A DNA stretch of 64,000 bases from an uncultured Oscillospiraceae bacterium (GTDB lineage Bacteria > Bacillota > Clostridia > Oscillospirales > Oscillospiraceae), in the NCBI GenBank assembly GCA_944385705.1, contig CALWYF010000003.1:1-64000 (forward strand), read 5' to 3'. A model generated the notes under the pieces. The model searched no databases and had not been told where the DNA came from. It saw only the letters and a program-made list of their open reading frames with translations. This document shows positions 1 through 8,022 of the stretch, piece by piece. Position 1 is the stretch's first letter. Every line of letters starts with the position of its first letter. A program made the position numbers and the translations under genes.

Positions 1-1
1 A

Positions 2-34
2 ATCTACTACCGTTTTATCGGCAAAGTGGAGTAA
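2..34 (+). CDS. C-terminal tail of a probable large serine recombinase (truncated by window edge)
   Basis: Only the last ten codons and the TAA are inside the window; they read IYYRFIGKVE. A short I-x-Y-x-F-I-G-type ending is typical of large serine recombinases (DUF4368 C-terminus) carried by Clostridial integrative elements, where the integrase gene usually sits at one end of the element. The reading ends 30 bases before the point where the neighbouring XRE gene becomes recognisable, which is what an integrase next to its own attachment site would look like. The assignment rests on ten residues plus context, so it is tentative; the bases left of the window would settle it. Confidence 0.4.
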   Translation: MYYRFIGKVE

Positions 35-70
35 AAACGCAAATAAACCATTTATCTCTTTAAGTTGGGG
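35..70. other. Candidate junction (att site) between a mobile element and a disrupted XRE gene
   Basis: Between the recombinase-like stop codon (32-34) and the first recognisable XRE codon lie about 30 AT-rich bases unlike the flanking gene. Codon 61-63 in the XRE frame is TAA, and the normally conserved K-W before E-T-G is missing although AAG and TGG-like bases are still visible out of phase at 62-70. This fits recombination inside the codons for the HTH recognition-helix end. The exact crossover base cannot be fixed without the other end or an empty site. Confidence 0.35.
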
Positions 71-1050
71 AAACCGGCAGCTCATATCCGGATATAAGCC
101 TGCTCTGCCCTCTGGCCAGGGCCCTGGACACCAATGTGGACAGCCTGCTCAGCTTTCATGAGGAGCTGTCCGACCAGGAGGTCAAGCAGCAGATAGACGG
201 AGTCTTTGCCCTGCTCACCGGGGAGGGGACTGCCGAGGAGCGCTCTGCCGCCGGGGAGGCAAGGCTCAATGAGCTGCTGCACCGTTATCCCAACAGCGAG
301 GCGCTGAAATTCAACGCCGCCTTGAGCTATGACAGCTTTGCCCTGTTCTTCCCCGGGGCAGGAGAGGAAAAGCGTCTGGCCTGGCGCAGCCGGAAAAAGA
401 AGCTTATGGAAGAGCTCTACCGCTCCGGCAGCGGCCCCTACCGGCAGCAGTGCGCCATGTTGCTGGCCAACCTGGCCATTCTGGAGGGGGAGACGGACAG
501 GGCCGAGAGCCTGCTTAAGGAGCTGCCGGAGCAGTGCACCGACCCTACCGGCATATGGGTGCAGCTCTATCTGAAGCAGGGCAAGCCCCTGGAGGCCCTG
601 AAAGCCACCCAGCGCAGCCTGTATATCTCTCTAACCAGGGCCTTGAGCTGCCTGGGAACCTTGGTGCTGCCGCAGCTGGAGGAAAACTTTGAGCGCAGCC
701 GGAAGGCCGCCGAGGCCTACAGCCTGCTGGCAAATACCTTCGGTTTTCTGGATTCGGGCCAGATACTGATGGTGGAGTCCTGGCTGCGCCGGGGGGAGAA
801 GGCCCGGGCGGCGGAGTGCTTTGAGACTTATGTGGAAAAGCTCACCGGGGAGGCAGTCCGGCCGGATGCGGACTTGTTTGACCCGGGACTGGAGCTGAAA
901 AAGACCGAAGGGATAAATGCCACATCCAGAGAGATAGTCAATTTTTTCGCCGAAGAGATCCTGAAGGACGAACAGCTCATGGAGCTTTCAGATCAGCCTG
1001 CCTTCATCCGGGCCATGGAAAAGCTGAAAGCAGAGAGGCAGAAAGCCTGA
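64..1050 (+). pseudogene. XRE-family regulator with TPR-like C-terminal region, N-terminus lost
   Basis: The open frame starts right after an in-frame TAA at 61-63. Its first residues (E-T-G-S-S-Y-P-D-I-S-L-L, then L-A-R-A-L-D-T) are the second half of a Cro/CI helix-turn-helix as found after the conserved K-W in Firmicute XRE regulators. Roughly the first 30-40 residues, including helices 1-2, are missing. The rest, about 300 residues, is helical with TPR-like repeats and matches the usual length of XRE-TPR regulators. A GTG at 136 could start a shorter product without a DNA-binding domain, but no good ribosome binding site precedes it. Most likely a broken gene left by integration of the element to the left. 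Confidence 0.7.
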
Positions 1051-1086
1051 GGCCGGGGAAGATAAAACTGAAAAAGGAACGATGAA

Positions 1087-1117
1087 AAGGCTCCCGTGAA
1101 AATTTTCACGGGAGCCT
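1087..1117. terminator. Perfect hairpin, outer flank of structured repeat copy A
   Basis: Inverted repeat with the stem AGGCTCCCGTGAAAA and its complement, followed by TGAGACTG rather than a U-run on plus. The same stem sequence recurs at 1321-1348, so the structured repeat between them is bracketed by two near-identical hairpins. It probably ends transcripts from both sides. Confidence 0.5.
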
Positions 1118-1129
1118 GAGACTGTCAAA

Positions 1130-1316
1130 AAAGCCTCGCAGAGTTTTTTCGCCTCAGCGAAAAAATAAATACAATCGTTTTCTGCGGCGACATGTGCGTC
1201 GCAGAAAACACTTCTCACGGAGCGGAGTGTCGAATTGTACGCCTTTGGCGTACAACCGAGGCATGAAGCGAAGTGCAAGCCCCTTTTGTTGAAGAAGGCT
1301 ATGCCTTCTTCAACAA
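1130..1316 (-). repeat. Dispersed structured repeat, copy A
   Basis: Read on the minus strand, this begins with a 14-bp hairpin (1288-1316), continues with GGGGCTTGCACTTC, a variable hairpin (1235-1255), then CGCTCCGTGAGAAGTG, a 9-bp hairpin with a 13-base loop, an A/T-rich block and CTCTGCGAGG. The same order of blocks occurs on plus at 7528-7813. Hairpin arms differ between copies by paired changes that keep the pairing. It lies just 3' of the gtrA-like stop codon on that gene's own strand. I see no open reading frame of interest in it; it is noncoding. Confidence 0.75.
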
Positions 1317-1319
1317 GCG

Positions 1320-1349
1320 GAGGCTCCCGTGATTTTTCACGGGAGCCTG
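1320..1349 (-). terminator. Hairpin downstream of the GT2/gtrA operon
   Basis: Inverted repeat AGGCTCCCGTGA / TCACGGGAGCCT with an AT loop, about 25 bases after the gtrA-like stop codon on the minus strand. Same stem as the hairpin at 1087-1117. No U-run follows, so it may act with the structured repeat rather than as a simple terminator. Confidence 0.45.
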
Positions 1350-1371
1350 AAATTTTTGACTGAAGTCTTGG

Positions 1372-1800
1372 TCAATTCTTTTTCTTACGGAAGATAAGCA
1401 GCTTGCTGAACACATAGTTTGTGATGGTCACCAGCACGGCGGCAATGAAGATCTTGGCTATCCAGTAGCTCATGTGCAGCAAATTCACCGTCACCATCAT
1501 TATAACAAGCTCAAGGATCCAGGTGGACACACGGGATGCGGCAAAGCCGAAAAACTCCTTAAAGACATGGGGATTCACGCTGCGGAAGACCCATTTCCGG
1601 TTCAGGGGATAGGCAAAGCACACGCCGGCTACCCAGCCGATGGTGTTGATGATATTGTTCTGCATGGTGTCCGTGGGGTCCAGGAAGAACTTGGCCACCC
1701 AGCAGGCCAGCCAGGAGAAAATGGTGGTAAGAACGCCCACGATAAGATAGACGATGATTTCCCGGTATTTGACGCACAGTTCCTTGACTTTATCTATCAT
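1372..1800 (-). CDS. GtrA-like membrane protein (putative lipid-linked sugar flippase)
   Basis: A 142-residue protein with four predicted membrane helices and the GtrA-family core G-x-L-T-T near residue 21-25, and N-x-x-x-x-W-V-F near residue 66-73. GtrA proteins are thought to flip undecaprenyl-phosphate-linked sugar across the membrane for a GT-C transferase outside. Its start overlaps the end of the GT2 gene by 4 bases (ATGA), so the two are translationally coupled. With the GT2 and GT-C genes upstream it forms the classic three-part glycosylation module. The sugar and the acceptor (teichoic acid, capsule or other) cannot be read from the sequence. Confidence 0.85.
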   Translation of the reverse strand: MIDKVKELCVKYREIIVYLIVGVLTTIFSWLACWVAKFFLDPTDTMQNNIINTIGWVAGVCFAYPLNRKWVFRSVNPHVFKEFFGFAASRVSTWILELVIMMVTVNLLHMSYWIAKIFIAAVLVTITNYVFSKLLIFRKKKN

Positions 1801-2726
1801 GCTTTGTTCTCTCTTTCTCCGCAGGTTTTGGAAATGATGTAGCGGGGACGGCCCTTTATCTCGTCATATATCCGGGCGATATAGTAGCCGATGATGCCGA
1901 GACATATCATTATAAGGCTGCTGGAAAAGAGCACCAGCAGTATCACCGTGGTAAAGCCGCCCAGGGCTACGCCGGATATCTTCTGTACAAGGGCGGTCAC
2001 TCCCAGCACCACAGCTACAGCCAGCATTATGAAGCCCAGCACCGTGACAATGTGAAGAGGTGCGGAGGAGAAGGAGGCTATGTTGGTGAGAGCGTACTTG
2101 ATAAGGGAGCGGGTGGACCACTTGCTCTCCCCGGCGGTGCGCTCCTGGACCTTGTAGCTGACGCTGGTCTGCTTGTAGCCTACCCAATAGGACAGGGCCC
2201 GGAAGAAGACGTTCCGCTCCGGCATTGCGTTGAGAGTGTCCACCACTTTCCGGTCCAAGAGCTTAAAGTCGGAGGAGGAGGACATGTCCATGCCGGTGGC
2301 CTTGCTGATAAGGCCGTAGAAGCTGTTGGCGGCAAAGCGGTGGAAGCCGCTCTCCCGGCCTCTGTCTTCCTTGATGCCCTCTACCACCTCGTAACCCTGC
2401 TCCCAGAGCCGGTACATCTCCACCAGCTTTTCGGGGGGATGCTGAAGGTCGCAGTCTATGACGGCGCAGCAGTCGCCCCGGGCCTTTTCCAGCCCGGCAA
2501 ACATGGCCGACTCCTTGCCGAAGTTCCGGCTGAAGTGGATGCCCACAATATGGCTGTTGTTTTCGGCGGAGCGCTCTATCATCTTCCAGGTGCTGTCTTT
2601 GGAGCCGTCGTCCACAAAGAGCAGCTCATAGTCGATGCCGGCGCCCTCAAGAATGGAAGCCAGGCGCTCTGCGGCGGTGGGTATCATTTTTTCCTCGTTA
2701 TAGGAGGGGAGAATAACAGAAAGCAT
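1797..2726 (-). CDS. Family 2 glycosyltransferase, polyprenyl-phosphate sugar transferase type
   Basis: 309 residues. The GT-A domain shows P-S-Y-N-E-E (7-12), the nucleotide-binding D-D-G-S (39-42), the D-x-D-like D-C-D-L-Q-H-P-P (91-98) and R-T-A-G-E-S-K-W (196-203). Two C-terminal membrane helices (about 225-247 and 259-283) anchor it to the inner face of the membrane. This is the GtrB/CsbB/DPM1-like layout, which charges undecaprenyl phosphate with a sugar from a nucleotide sugar. It sits 9 bases after the GT-C gene and overlaps the gtrA-like gene, all in one operon. Confidence 0.88.
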   Translation of the reverse strand: MLSVILPSYNEEKMIPTAAERLASILEGAGIDYELLFVDDGSKDSTWKMIERSAENNSHIVGIHFSRNFGKESAMFAGLEKARGDCCAVIDCDLQHPPEKLVEMYRLWEQGYEVVEGIKEDRGRESGFHRFAANSFYGLISKATGMDMSSSSDFKLLDRKVVDTLNAMPERNVFFRALSYWVGYKQTSVSYKVQERTAGESKWSTRSLIKYALTNIASFSSAPLHIVTVLGFIMLAVAVVLGVTALVQKISGVALGGFTTVILLVLFSSSLIMICLGIIGYYIARIYDEIKGRPRYIISKTCGERENKA

Positions 2727-2735
2727 ATCAGTTCC

Positions 2736-4316
2736 TCACTTCGAGATAACATAGGTGGCGGACAGACCGTTTTGATACAGCAGTTCCGCGCTGTGGTAAT
2801 CTGTCTGAGCGGCGATGCCGGACAGAATATCCTCCGGCTTGTAGCCGCTGGACCAGTATTCGCTGATGTCTATATAGGCCACAAAGCTGTCGCTGTCTGC
2901 CAGGTAGCCCAGCATGTCCTCATAGCCCCGGTCGTTGGTGACGTAGAAGTCCTCAAAATGCATCAGCTGCAAGAGATCCTGGGTGATGGGGGCAAAGTAG
3001 TCGTCGGTAAAGTAAACGCAGGGCTCATCGGCGTGCTGCTCCACCAGAGCGTCATACTCCGCATATTCCGGGTACAGGTACTGGGGCGGAGCGCAGCGGG
3101 CCTCCCACAGGGCCAGGGCACAGATAAGCAGCAGCGCCGCCTTCTTCCACATCCGGGGCCGCCGGAGAGAGGGCAGACTCACATCCAGCCAGTGCAGCAG
3201 CAGGCACACTGCCACGATGAAGAAGGGGACGATATTGTATATATACCTCTGGTCCATTACCGGGGAAATGATTGCCACAACAGGAAATACCACAAAGGCG
3301 GGCAGGATTATCACCAGGGCCTCAAGGCAGAGCTTGCCGTCCTTTGCCGCAGCCCGGAAGCGTTTAAACAGCAGGACCAGGGCGAGAAGGGCAAGAATGG
3401 TAACATATATGGCTGCCTTCAGCCCGTGGCGGGCCTCGGCAAAGTAGTACATGAACCGCTGGGGGTACTGGGAGATATCACCAAGATTCTCCATGGCGTT
3501 GCCGCCGGAGACCAGTTTGTCCGCAAAGAGCTGGTCCATACACTGGGGAAAGACCAGCAGCAGGGCCAAAGCTCCGGCCAGGGCCCAGGAGACAAACCAC
3601 AGCAGGGCTTTGTATTGCCTCTTTATCAGGGCATAGAGCACGTAGGCGGCGCAGAGGAAGAAGGCGTAGAACACGAAATAGTACTGGGTCATTAGCCCTG
3701 CCAGAATGGTCAGGGCGATGAGGGGACAGAGCAGGGGCTTGAAGTCCCTTATCAGCCGCAGAATTAAGTATGCCAGCAGTACCGACAGCAGAGTCAGCAG
3801 CACATACATGCGTATCATCAGCATGGTGGACATGCCCAGCAGGCAGAGTCCGTAGAGTATCACCCCAGCCGAGGCGATGTCCCGGCTGGAGAAGAGGGCC
3901 ATAAGCAGCTTGTAGAGACAAAGCAGGGTGAGCATGTATATAACAAAATCCAGGCCCAGGCCCGTCCACTTGGTAAAGGTGTTGGGGAAGAGGGAGGAGA
4001 CCATGTTGAACAGCCAGTAATACAGAGGCGGGTGCACGTCCTGAGTCTGGTTATAATACACGGAACCGAAGTCAAAGCCCTCCCCATCGGTGACGGCGAC
4101 ATAGTCGAAAAGATCCTGGCGGGTGATGACCTGGCCCAGGGCGCTGCCGCCTTTCACATCGGTTATATAGGGGGCGTAGCTGCTGTTGGAGAGGCCGTAG
4201 GTATATATCTCGTCAATGAACATGCCGCTTTTGCGGCAACTGAACATCAGGCACACGGCGGCCACGATGAGAAACATCAGGCACACAGCGGCATATTTTT
4301 TCAAAAATTCTCTCAT
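2736..4316 (-). CDS. GT-C (family 39-like) membrane glycosyltransferase
   Basis: 526 residues with about ten to eleven membrane helices. The first outside loop carries the acidic pair in F-I-D-E-I-Y (D35, E36), and residues 95-101 read H-P-P-L-Y-Y-W, both typical of the PMT/ArnT-like GT-C superfamily that uses a polyprenyl-phosphate sugar donor. The C-terminal 110 residues after the last helix are likely external. First gene of the three-gene operon, about 30 bases downstream of a good promoter. It probably moves the sugar made by the GT2 and flipped by the GtrA-like protein onto a surface polymer or protein. Confidence 0.82.
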   Translation of the reverse strand: MREFLKKYAAVCLMFLIVAAVCLMFSCRKSGMFIDEIYTYGLSNSSYAPYITDVKGGSALGQVITRQDLFDYVAVTDGEGFDFGSVYYNQTQDVHPPLYYWLFNMVSSLFPNTFTKWTGLGLDFVIYMLTLLCLYKLLMALFSSRDIASAGVILYGLCLLGMSTMLMIRMYVLLTLLSVLLAYLILRLIRDFKPLLCPLIALTILAGLMTQYYFVFYAFFLCAAYVLYALIKRQYKALLWFVSWALAGALALLLVFPQCMDQLFADKLVSGGNAMENLGDISQYPQRFMYYFAEARHGLKAAIYVTILALLALVLLFKRFRAAAKDGKLCLEALVIILPAFVVFPVVAIISPVMDQRYIYNIVPFFIVAVCLLLHWLDVSLPSLRRPRMWKKAALLLICALALWEARCAPPQYLYPEYAEYDALVEQHADEPCVYFTDDYFAPITQDLLQLMHFEDFYVTNDRGYEDMLGYLADSDSFVAYIDISEYWSSGYKPEDILSGIAAQTDYHSAELLYQNGLSATYVISK

Positions 4317-4348
4317 TGCAAGTTTCTCCCAAGAAGCGTTGACAACAC

Positions 4349-4377
4349 ATTATACGCCAAAGAGCGGCCGTTAGCAA
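4349..4377 (-). promoter_or_regulatory. Sigma-A-type promoter of the GT-C/GT2/gtrA operon
   Basis: On the minus strand TTGCTA (4377-4372), 17 bases, TATAAT (4354-4349), about 30 bases upstream of the ATG at 4316. Confidence 0.6.
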
Positions 4378-4422
4378 CAGTTTTAAAGGGAATTACAGGC
4401 TAAAGAATGAACAAAAAGAAAA

Positions 4423-4462
4423 CTCAGGCGCATTTCACGGTAAAATGTAAAATGCGCCTGAG
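4423..4462 (-). terminator. Intrinsic terminator of the 5784-4472 operon
   Basis: A perfect 13-bp stem (4423-4435 with 4450-4462, CTCAGGCGCATTT and complement) with a 14-base loop. On the minus strand it is followed by TTTTCTTTTTG, as for a Rho-independent terminator, 10 bases past the stop of the small membrane protein. Confidence 0.75.
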
Positions 4463-4471
4463 ATATTGATT

Positions 4472-4669
4472 TTACATAAGCTCCGCCTGGAGCAGGCTCC
4501 AGACTTCCAGGAAATACTGGTAGTACATCTCTACATGGTACTTGTCGTCCAGAGTGGTCCAGATGCGGGAAAAGTCCGCACCGGTCATCATGCCGACGCC
4601 CATGCACACGGCTCCCAGCAAAATGGCGATGAGCACCACCAGGAGAATTATTTTCCAACCGCTTTTCAC
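4472..4669 (-). CDS. Small single-pass membrane protein, unknown function
   Basis: 65 residues: a short basic start, one hydrophobic helix (about residues 7-29) and a polar, aromatic tail. Its ATG overlaps the stop of the upstream gene by 4 bases, so it is coupled to the HAAS-like protein and likely works with it. I do not recognise a family. A terminator follows directly. Confidence 0.6.
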   Translation of the reverse strand: MKSGWKIILLVVLIAILLGAVCMGVGMMTGADFSRIWTTLDDKYHVEMYYQYFLEVWSLLQAELM

Positions 4670-5784
4670 CGGACAGCCACCTCCTTATAGCACCACTTGC
4701 CGCCAAGTCTGATAACGCCCCGGATAAGCCCGGCAATGGCTCCGCCGATGAACCAGATGAACAGCCAGGTGAACAGCAGACCTATAGCCAGCAGGACTAT
4801 GGCCAGACCTAAAATGACCATCAGATCGGCAAAGATGGAGAAGCCTGCAAAGGCTCCGGTGAGCACCAACACGCCGGAGGACACGAAGGTCACTGCAAAG
4901 CTCAGGCTGAAGAGGGTGGGAATGAGCAGCAGCAGCACACCCAGCAGGGTGATGGGGATAGAGAAGATAATGTAAAGGATGAGGGGGAATACCCTTGCCT
5001 TGCGCACAGTGGCTGCGGGGGCCTCTTCCAGAGGGGAATAGTCCTCCTCCCGGACATCTATAAGGACCTCCTCTTCGGCCGGAGCAGGGGGCTCCTCAGT
5101 CTCCTGAGAGGCGGGCTGATGAGAGAGCTCCTCCAGGTGGAAGGGCTGGTCGTCAAACTGGGGAGCGGCCTCTTCCTCGGGCTCGGGCTCGCCCTGCTCG
5201 CTGTGGCTGGGCACCAGCTCGCCGTCCGCAATGGAGAAATCCGCCAGAAAGGCATCCACCGCATCGGCAAATTCGGACACGGAGTCCTTCTCCGCCTCGG
5301 GCTCATCGGAGACGGCCTGGGGCTGCTCCTGGGCAGGGGCAGAGTTCTCGGCTGCCGGAGCGGGAGCGGTCACCTTTGCCGGAGAGGAGATCTCGTCAAA
5401 GAGGGAGAACTGGTCTTCGTCCACAGGCTGCGCATCTTCCACGGGGGAGAAGATGCCCTGAGCTGCGGCGGCCTGCTGCAGATCGTCTATAGCCAGAATG
5501 AAAGGCGGGAACTGGCCGTCATAATCGCTGTAGTCAGGCGCCTCTTCCCTGGACTGGGTATGTACCTGGAGCTTGCGCTCCTTGGCGTCGTAAGAGCGGG
5601 CCAGAAGAACGGCCTGCCGGGTGGGAGAGATCAGAAACTGGAGAAGCATCTGTTCTTCCGCAGCATCGTCAAACATCTTGCTGTACATGGCCAGGGCAGT
5701 CTGCCTGTCCTCCTCGTACATGAAGGTCAGCAGCCGGCCCAGCTCGGCAAGAAACTTCTGCTTGTTAATAATATTCACCTCCAA
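4666..5784 (-). CDS. HAAS/DUF1700-like protein with acidic linker and C-terminal membrane helices
   Basis: About 370 residues. The first 60 residues (N-K-Q-K-F-L-A-E-L, then E-E-D-R-Q-T-A-L-A-M-Y, then F-D-D-A) resemble the HAAS/DUF1700 signalling domain of Firmicutes. A Glu/Ala/Pro-rich linker (about 125-255) follows, then three or four membrane helices in the last 110 residues. The start is unusual: the TTG at 5784 has no ribosome binding site ahead of it, while GGAGGTG at 5782-5776 is placed 6 bases before an ATT codon at 5769-5767. That ATT encodes the residue where relatives have Met (M/I-N-K-Q). Initiation at AUU, giving 367 residues, is therefore plausible. Function unknown; HAAS proteins often pair with PadR regulators, none seen here. 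Confidence 0.65.
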   Translation of the reverse strand: MEVNIINKQKFLAELGRLLTFMYEEDRQTALAMYSKMFDDAAEEQMLLQFLISPTRQAVLLARSYDAKERKLQVHTQSREEAPDYSDYDGQFPPFILAIDDLQQAAAAQGIFSPVEDAQPVDEDQFSLFDEISSPAKVTAPAPAAENSAPAQEQPQAVSDEPEAEKDSVSEFADAVDAFLADFSIADGELVPSHSEQGEPEPEEEAAPQFDDQPFHLEELSHQPASQETEEPPAPAEEEVLIDVREEDYSPLEEAPAATVRKARVFPLILYIIFSIPITLLGVLLLLIPTLFSLSFAVTFVSSGVLVLTGAFAGFSIFADLMVILGLAIVLLAIGLLFTWLFIWFIGGAIAGLIRGVIRLGGKWCYKEVAVR

Positions 5785-5804
5785 AGGTGTTTACAATCAC
5801 AAAT

Positions 5805-5833
5805 ATTATAGCGGCTGTGGGGCCTGAGGTCAA
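5805..5833 (-). promoter_or_regulatory. Promoter of the HAAS-like operon
   Basis: Minus strand TTGACC (5833-5828), 17 bases, TATAAT (5810-5805): near consensus, 21-36 bases ahead of the candidate starts at 5784 and 5769. Confidence 0.7.
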
Positions 5834-5990
5834 GAAAAAAACAGGGAACTTTTGTCGAAGGGCGGCAAAAGCGGCGGAGATTCAGCTTATATTCAGCCAT
5901 TGTGGGGGAGAGAGCAGGTTATGCCTATGATAAAACGGAAGACGGGGGAGAGATCGGGCAAGGAGTGAGAGGAATTTTACCTGCCCGCTA

Positions 5991-6019
5991 TTGACAAGGC
6001 CCGGGGTGAAAGTTAAAAT
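5991..6019 (+). promoter_or_regulatory. Promoter of proS
   Basis: TTGACA (5991-5996), 17 bases, TAAAAT (6014-6019), 65 bases upstream of the proS ATG. No T-box motif is visible in the short leader. Confidence 0.7.
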
Positions 6020-6083
6020 ATCTAAATACGGTTCGCCGTAAATACGACGGGGCAAGGGCCCTGGCGAAAAGAGAGGTAAAAAC

Positions 6084-7520
6084 ATGGCTAAAGAAAAGAA
6101 AGTTGAACAGATAACCGACATGGAGGTGGACTTTGCCCAGTGGTTCACCGACGTATGTCTGAAGGCGGAGCTGGTGGATTACTCCGGAATAAAGGGCTTC
6201 TTCATCATGCGCCCTTACGGCTACGCCATATGGGAGAACATCCAGCACATTCTGGACGGAATGTTCAAGCGGGACGGACATGAGAACGTGTCCATGCCTA
6301 TGCTCATACCCGAGAGCCTGCTCCAGAAGGAGAAGGACCATGTGGAGGGCTTTGCCCCCGAGTGCGCCTGGGTCACCATGGGCGGCAGCGAGGAGCTGCC
6401 GGAGCGGCTTTGTGTGCGTCCTACCAGCGAGACCCTTTTCTGCGACCATTGGAGCCATGTAGTACATTCCTGGCGTGACCTGCCCATGCTGTACAACCAG
6501 TGGTGCAGCGTGCTGCGCTGGGAGAAGACCACCCGCCCCTTCCTGAGAGGCAGAGAGTTCCTCTGGCAGGAGGGACACACCCTCCACGCCACCGAGGAGG
6601 AGGCCCGGGCCGAGACTCTCCATCAGCTGGAGGTCTATGCCGACGTGTGTGAAAACTATCTGGCCATGCCCGTCATCAAGGGCAACAAGACCGACAAGGA
6701 GAAGTTTGCCGGGGCTGAAAACACCTATACCATCGAGTGCATGATGCACGACAAGAAAGCCCTCCAGTCCGGCACCAGCCATTTCTTCGGCGACGGCTTT
6801 GCAAAGCAGTTCGATATAACCTTTACCGACAAGGACAATAAGCAGAAGTATCCCATGCAGACCTCCTGGGGCATGTCCACCAGGGTCATCGGCGGCATTA
6901 TAATGACTCACGGTGACAATAACGGTCTGGTGCTGCCTCCCCGCATAGCCCCCATCCAGGTGATAGTTGTGCCTGTGGCCCAACACAAGGAGGGCGTCAC
7001 TGAAAAGGCCAAGGCCCTTTTTGAGACCATTAAGGCCGCTGGTATCCGTGCGAAGATCGACCTGAGCGACAACAGCCTGGGCTGGAAGTGCGCCCAGTAT
7101 GAGATGAAGGGCGTACCCGTCCGTGTGGAGCTGGGGCCCAAGGATATTGAAAATGGCGTGTGCATGGCTGTGCGCCGGGACAACGGAGAGAAGATAGCCG
7201 TTAAGCTGGAGGAGGTCGCCCAGCGTCTGCCGGAGATCCTGGATGCAGTGCAGAAGGGCCTCTACGACAAGGCCAAGCGCAACCTGGACGAGCACACCTA
7301 TGTGGCCCACTCCATAGAGGAGGCCAAGGAGCTGCAGGAGAAACACGGCGGCTTCATCAAGACCATGTGGTGCGGAGACCTCCAGTGCGAGCTGGATATG
7401 AAGGAGAAGGCGGGCATGTCCTCCCGCTGCATCCCCTTCCAGCAGGAGCATCTGGACGATGTTTGCGCCTGCTGCGGCAAGCCCGCCAAGACCATGATCT
7501 ACTGGGGCGTGGCATACTGA
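6084..7520 (+). CDS. proS: Prolyl-tRNA synthetase, archaeal/eukaryotic-like class
   Basis: 478 residues; attaches proline to tRNA-Pro in the cytoplasm. Class II motif 2 is visible around [14 protein letters not shown] and motif 3 around G-M-S-T-R-V-I-G-G. There is no YbaK-like editing insertion between motifs 2 and 3. The C-terminus carries a Cys-rich zinc-type segment (six Cys in the last 45 residues) and ends in Tyr, as in the short archaeal/eukaryote-like ProRS found in many Clostridia. The start follows AGAGAGGTAAAAAC. Monocistronic: own promoter, and a structured repeat and terminator follow. Confidence 0.95.
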   Translation: MAKEKKVEQITDMEVDFAQWFTDVCLKAELVDYSGIKGFFIMRPYGYAIWENIQHILDGMFKRDGHENVSMPMLIPESLLQKEKDHVEGFAPECAWVTMGGSEELPERLCVRPTSETLFCDHWSHVVHSWRDLPMLYNQWCSVLRWEKTTRPFLRGREFLWQEGHTLHATEEEARAETLHQLEVYADVCENYLAMPVIKGNKTDKEKFAGAENTYTIECMMHDKKALQSGTSHFFGDGFAKQFDITFTDKDNKQKYPMQTSWGMSTRVIGGIIMTHGDNNGLVLPPRIAPIQVIVVPVAQHKEGVTEKAKALFETIKAAGIRAKIDLSDNSLGWKCAQYEMKGVPVRVELGPKDIENGVCMAVRRDNGEKIAVKLEEVAQRLPEILDAVQKGLYDKAKRNLDEHTYVAHSIEEAKELQEKHGGFIKTMWCGDLQCELDMKEKAGMSSRCIPFQQEHLDDVCACCGKPAKTMIYWGVAY

Positions 7521-7527
7521 CAGTGTC

Positions 7528-7813
7528 TTTGTCCAAGAAGGCTTTGCCTTCTTGGACAAGGGGGCTTGCACTGCGCTGCGTCGCCGCAAACTCCATATTC
7601 TTCGCAGCAGCGGCAAATAATGCATTTGGCCGTGCTGCTCATCCATTCCGTTGCGGCTCCTTTCAAATCCGGACCCACTGTGTTGGGCTCCGGATTTGAG
7701 TAAGAGTTGATGCTTCGCTCCGTGAGAAGTGTTTTCCGCAACGCACATGTCGCTGCGGAAAACGATTTAAATTATTTTTTCGCTGGGTTAAAAAAACTCT
7801 GCGAGGCTTTTAT
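7528..7813 (+). repeat. Dispersed structured repeat, copy B
   Basis: Starts 8 bases after the proS stop codon. Blocks in order: 14-bp hairpin (7528-7559), GGGGCTTGCACTGC (7561-7574), a variable middle with a hairpin at 7665-7699, CGCTCCGTGAGAAGTG (7716-7731), a 9-bp hairpin with 13-base loop (7732-7762), an AT-rich block and CTCTGCGAGG (7798-7807). The same ends appear in copy A (1130-1316, minus). This accounts for most of the gene-free stretch 7521-7869. Confidence 0.75.
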
Positions 7814-7817
7814 GGCC

Positions 7818-7848
7818 AAAAATCCCGGGGAAAGCACCCGGGATTTTT
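7818..7848. terminator. Bidirectional terminator after repeat copy B
   Basis: AAAAATCCCGGG ... CCCGGGATTTTT, 12-bp stem with T-runs on both strands. It can end proS transcripts from the left and the small minus-strand gene from the right. Confidence 0.8.
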
Positions 7849-7869
7849 ATTATTTATAGATGACGTGCC

Positions 7870-8022
7870 TCAGCGGCTGCCGCCCTCAAAGCGGACGGCC
7901 CGGCTCTTGGGACTTTTCCCCGGCATCAGCTTTGCGCTGCCGGGAAGCTTTTTGCTCTTTTGCACCCGCTGCCAGACCCCGTCAAAGTTTTTGAGCCTCT
8001 GCTGTATCTCTCTGTCGGTCAA
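7870..8022 (-). CDS. Small basic protein of 50 residues, unknown function
   Basis: Too short for ordinary ORF lists. On the minus strand a TTG (8022-8020) with AAGGAG nine bases upstream opens a 50-codon frame ending at TGA 7872-7870. The product starts M-T-D-R-E-I-Q-Q-R-L-K-N-F-D-G-V-W and is rich in Lys/Arg and Ser, ending in F-E-G-G-S-R. An in-frame TGA lies immediately upstream of the start, so the frame is confined. The terminator at 7818-7848 follows at the right distance. I recognise no domain; an amphipathic start followed by a basic tail suggests a nucleic-acid or ribosome partner, which is only a guess. Confidence 0.55.
   Translation of the reverse strand: MTDREIQQRLKNFDGVWQRVQKSKKLPGSAKLMPGKSPKSRAVRFEGGSR

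Noticed and set aside
988..1278. 96-codon minus-strand frame through repeat copy A
   Set aside because: It overlaps hairpins that vary by compensatory changes, and no equivalent frame exists in copy B.
5988..7748. 586-codon antisense frame opposite proS
   Set aside because: proS is unmistakable on plus, and the antisense frame crosses its promoter and the structured repeat.
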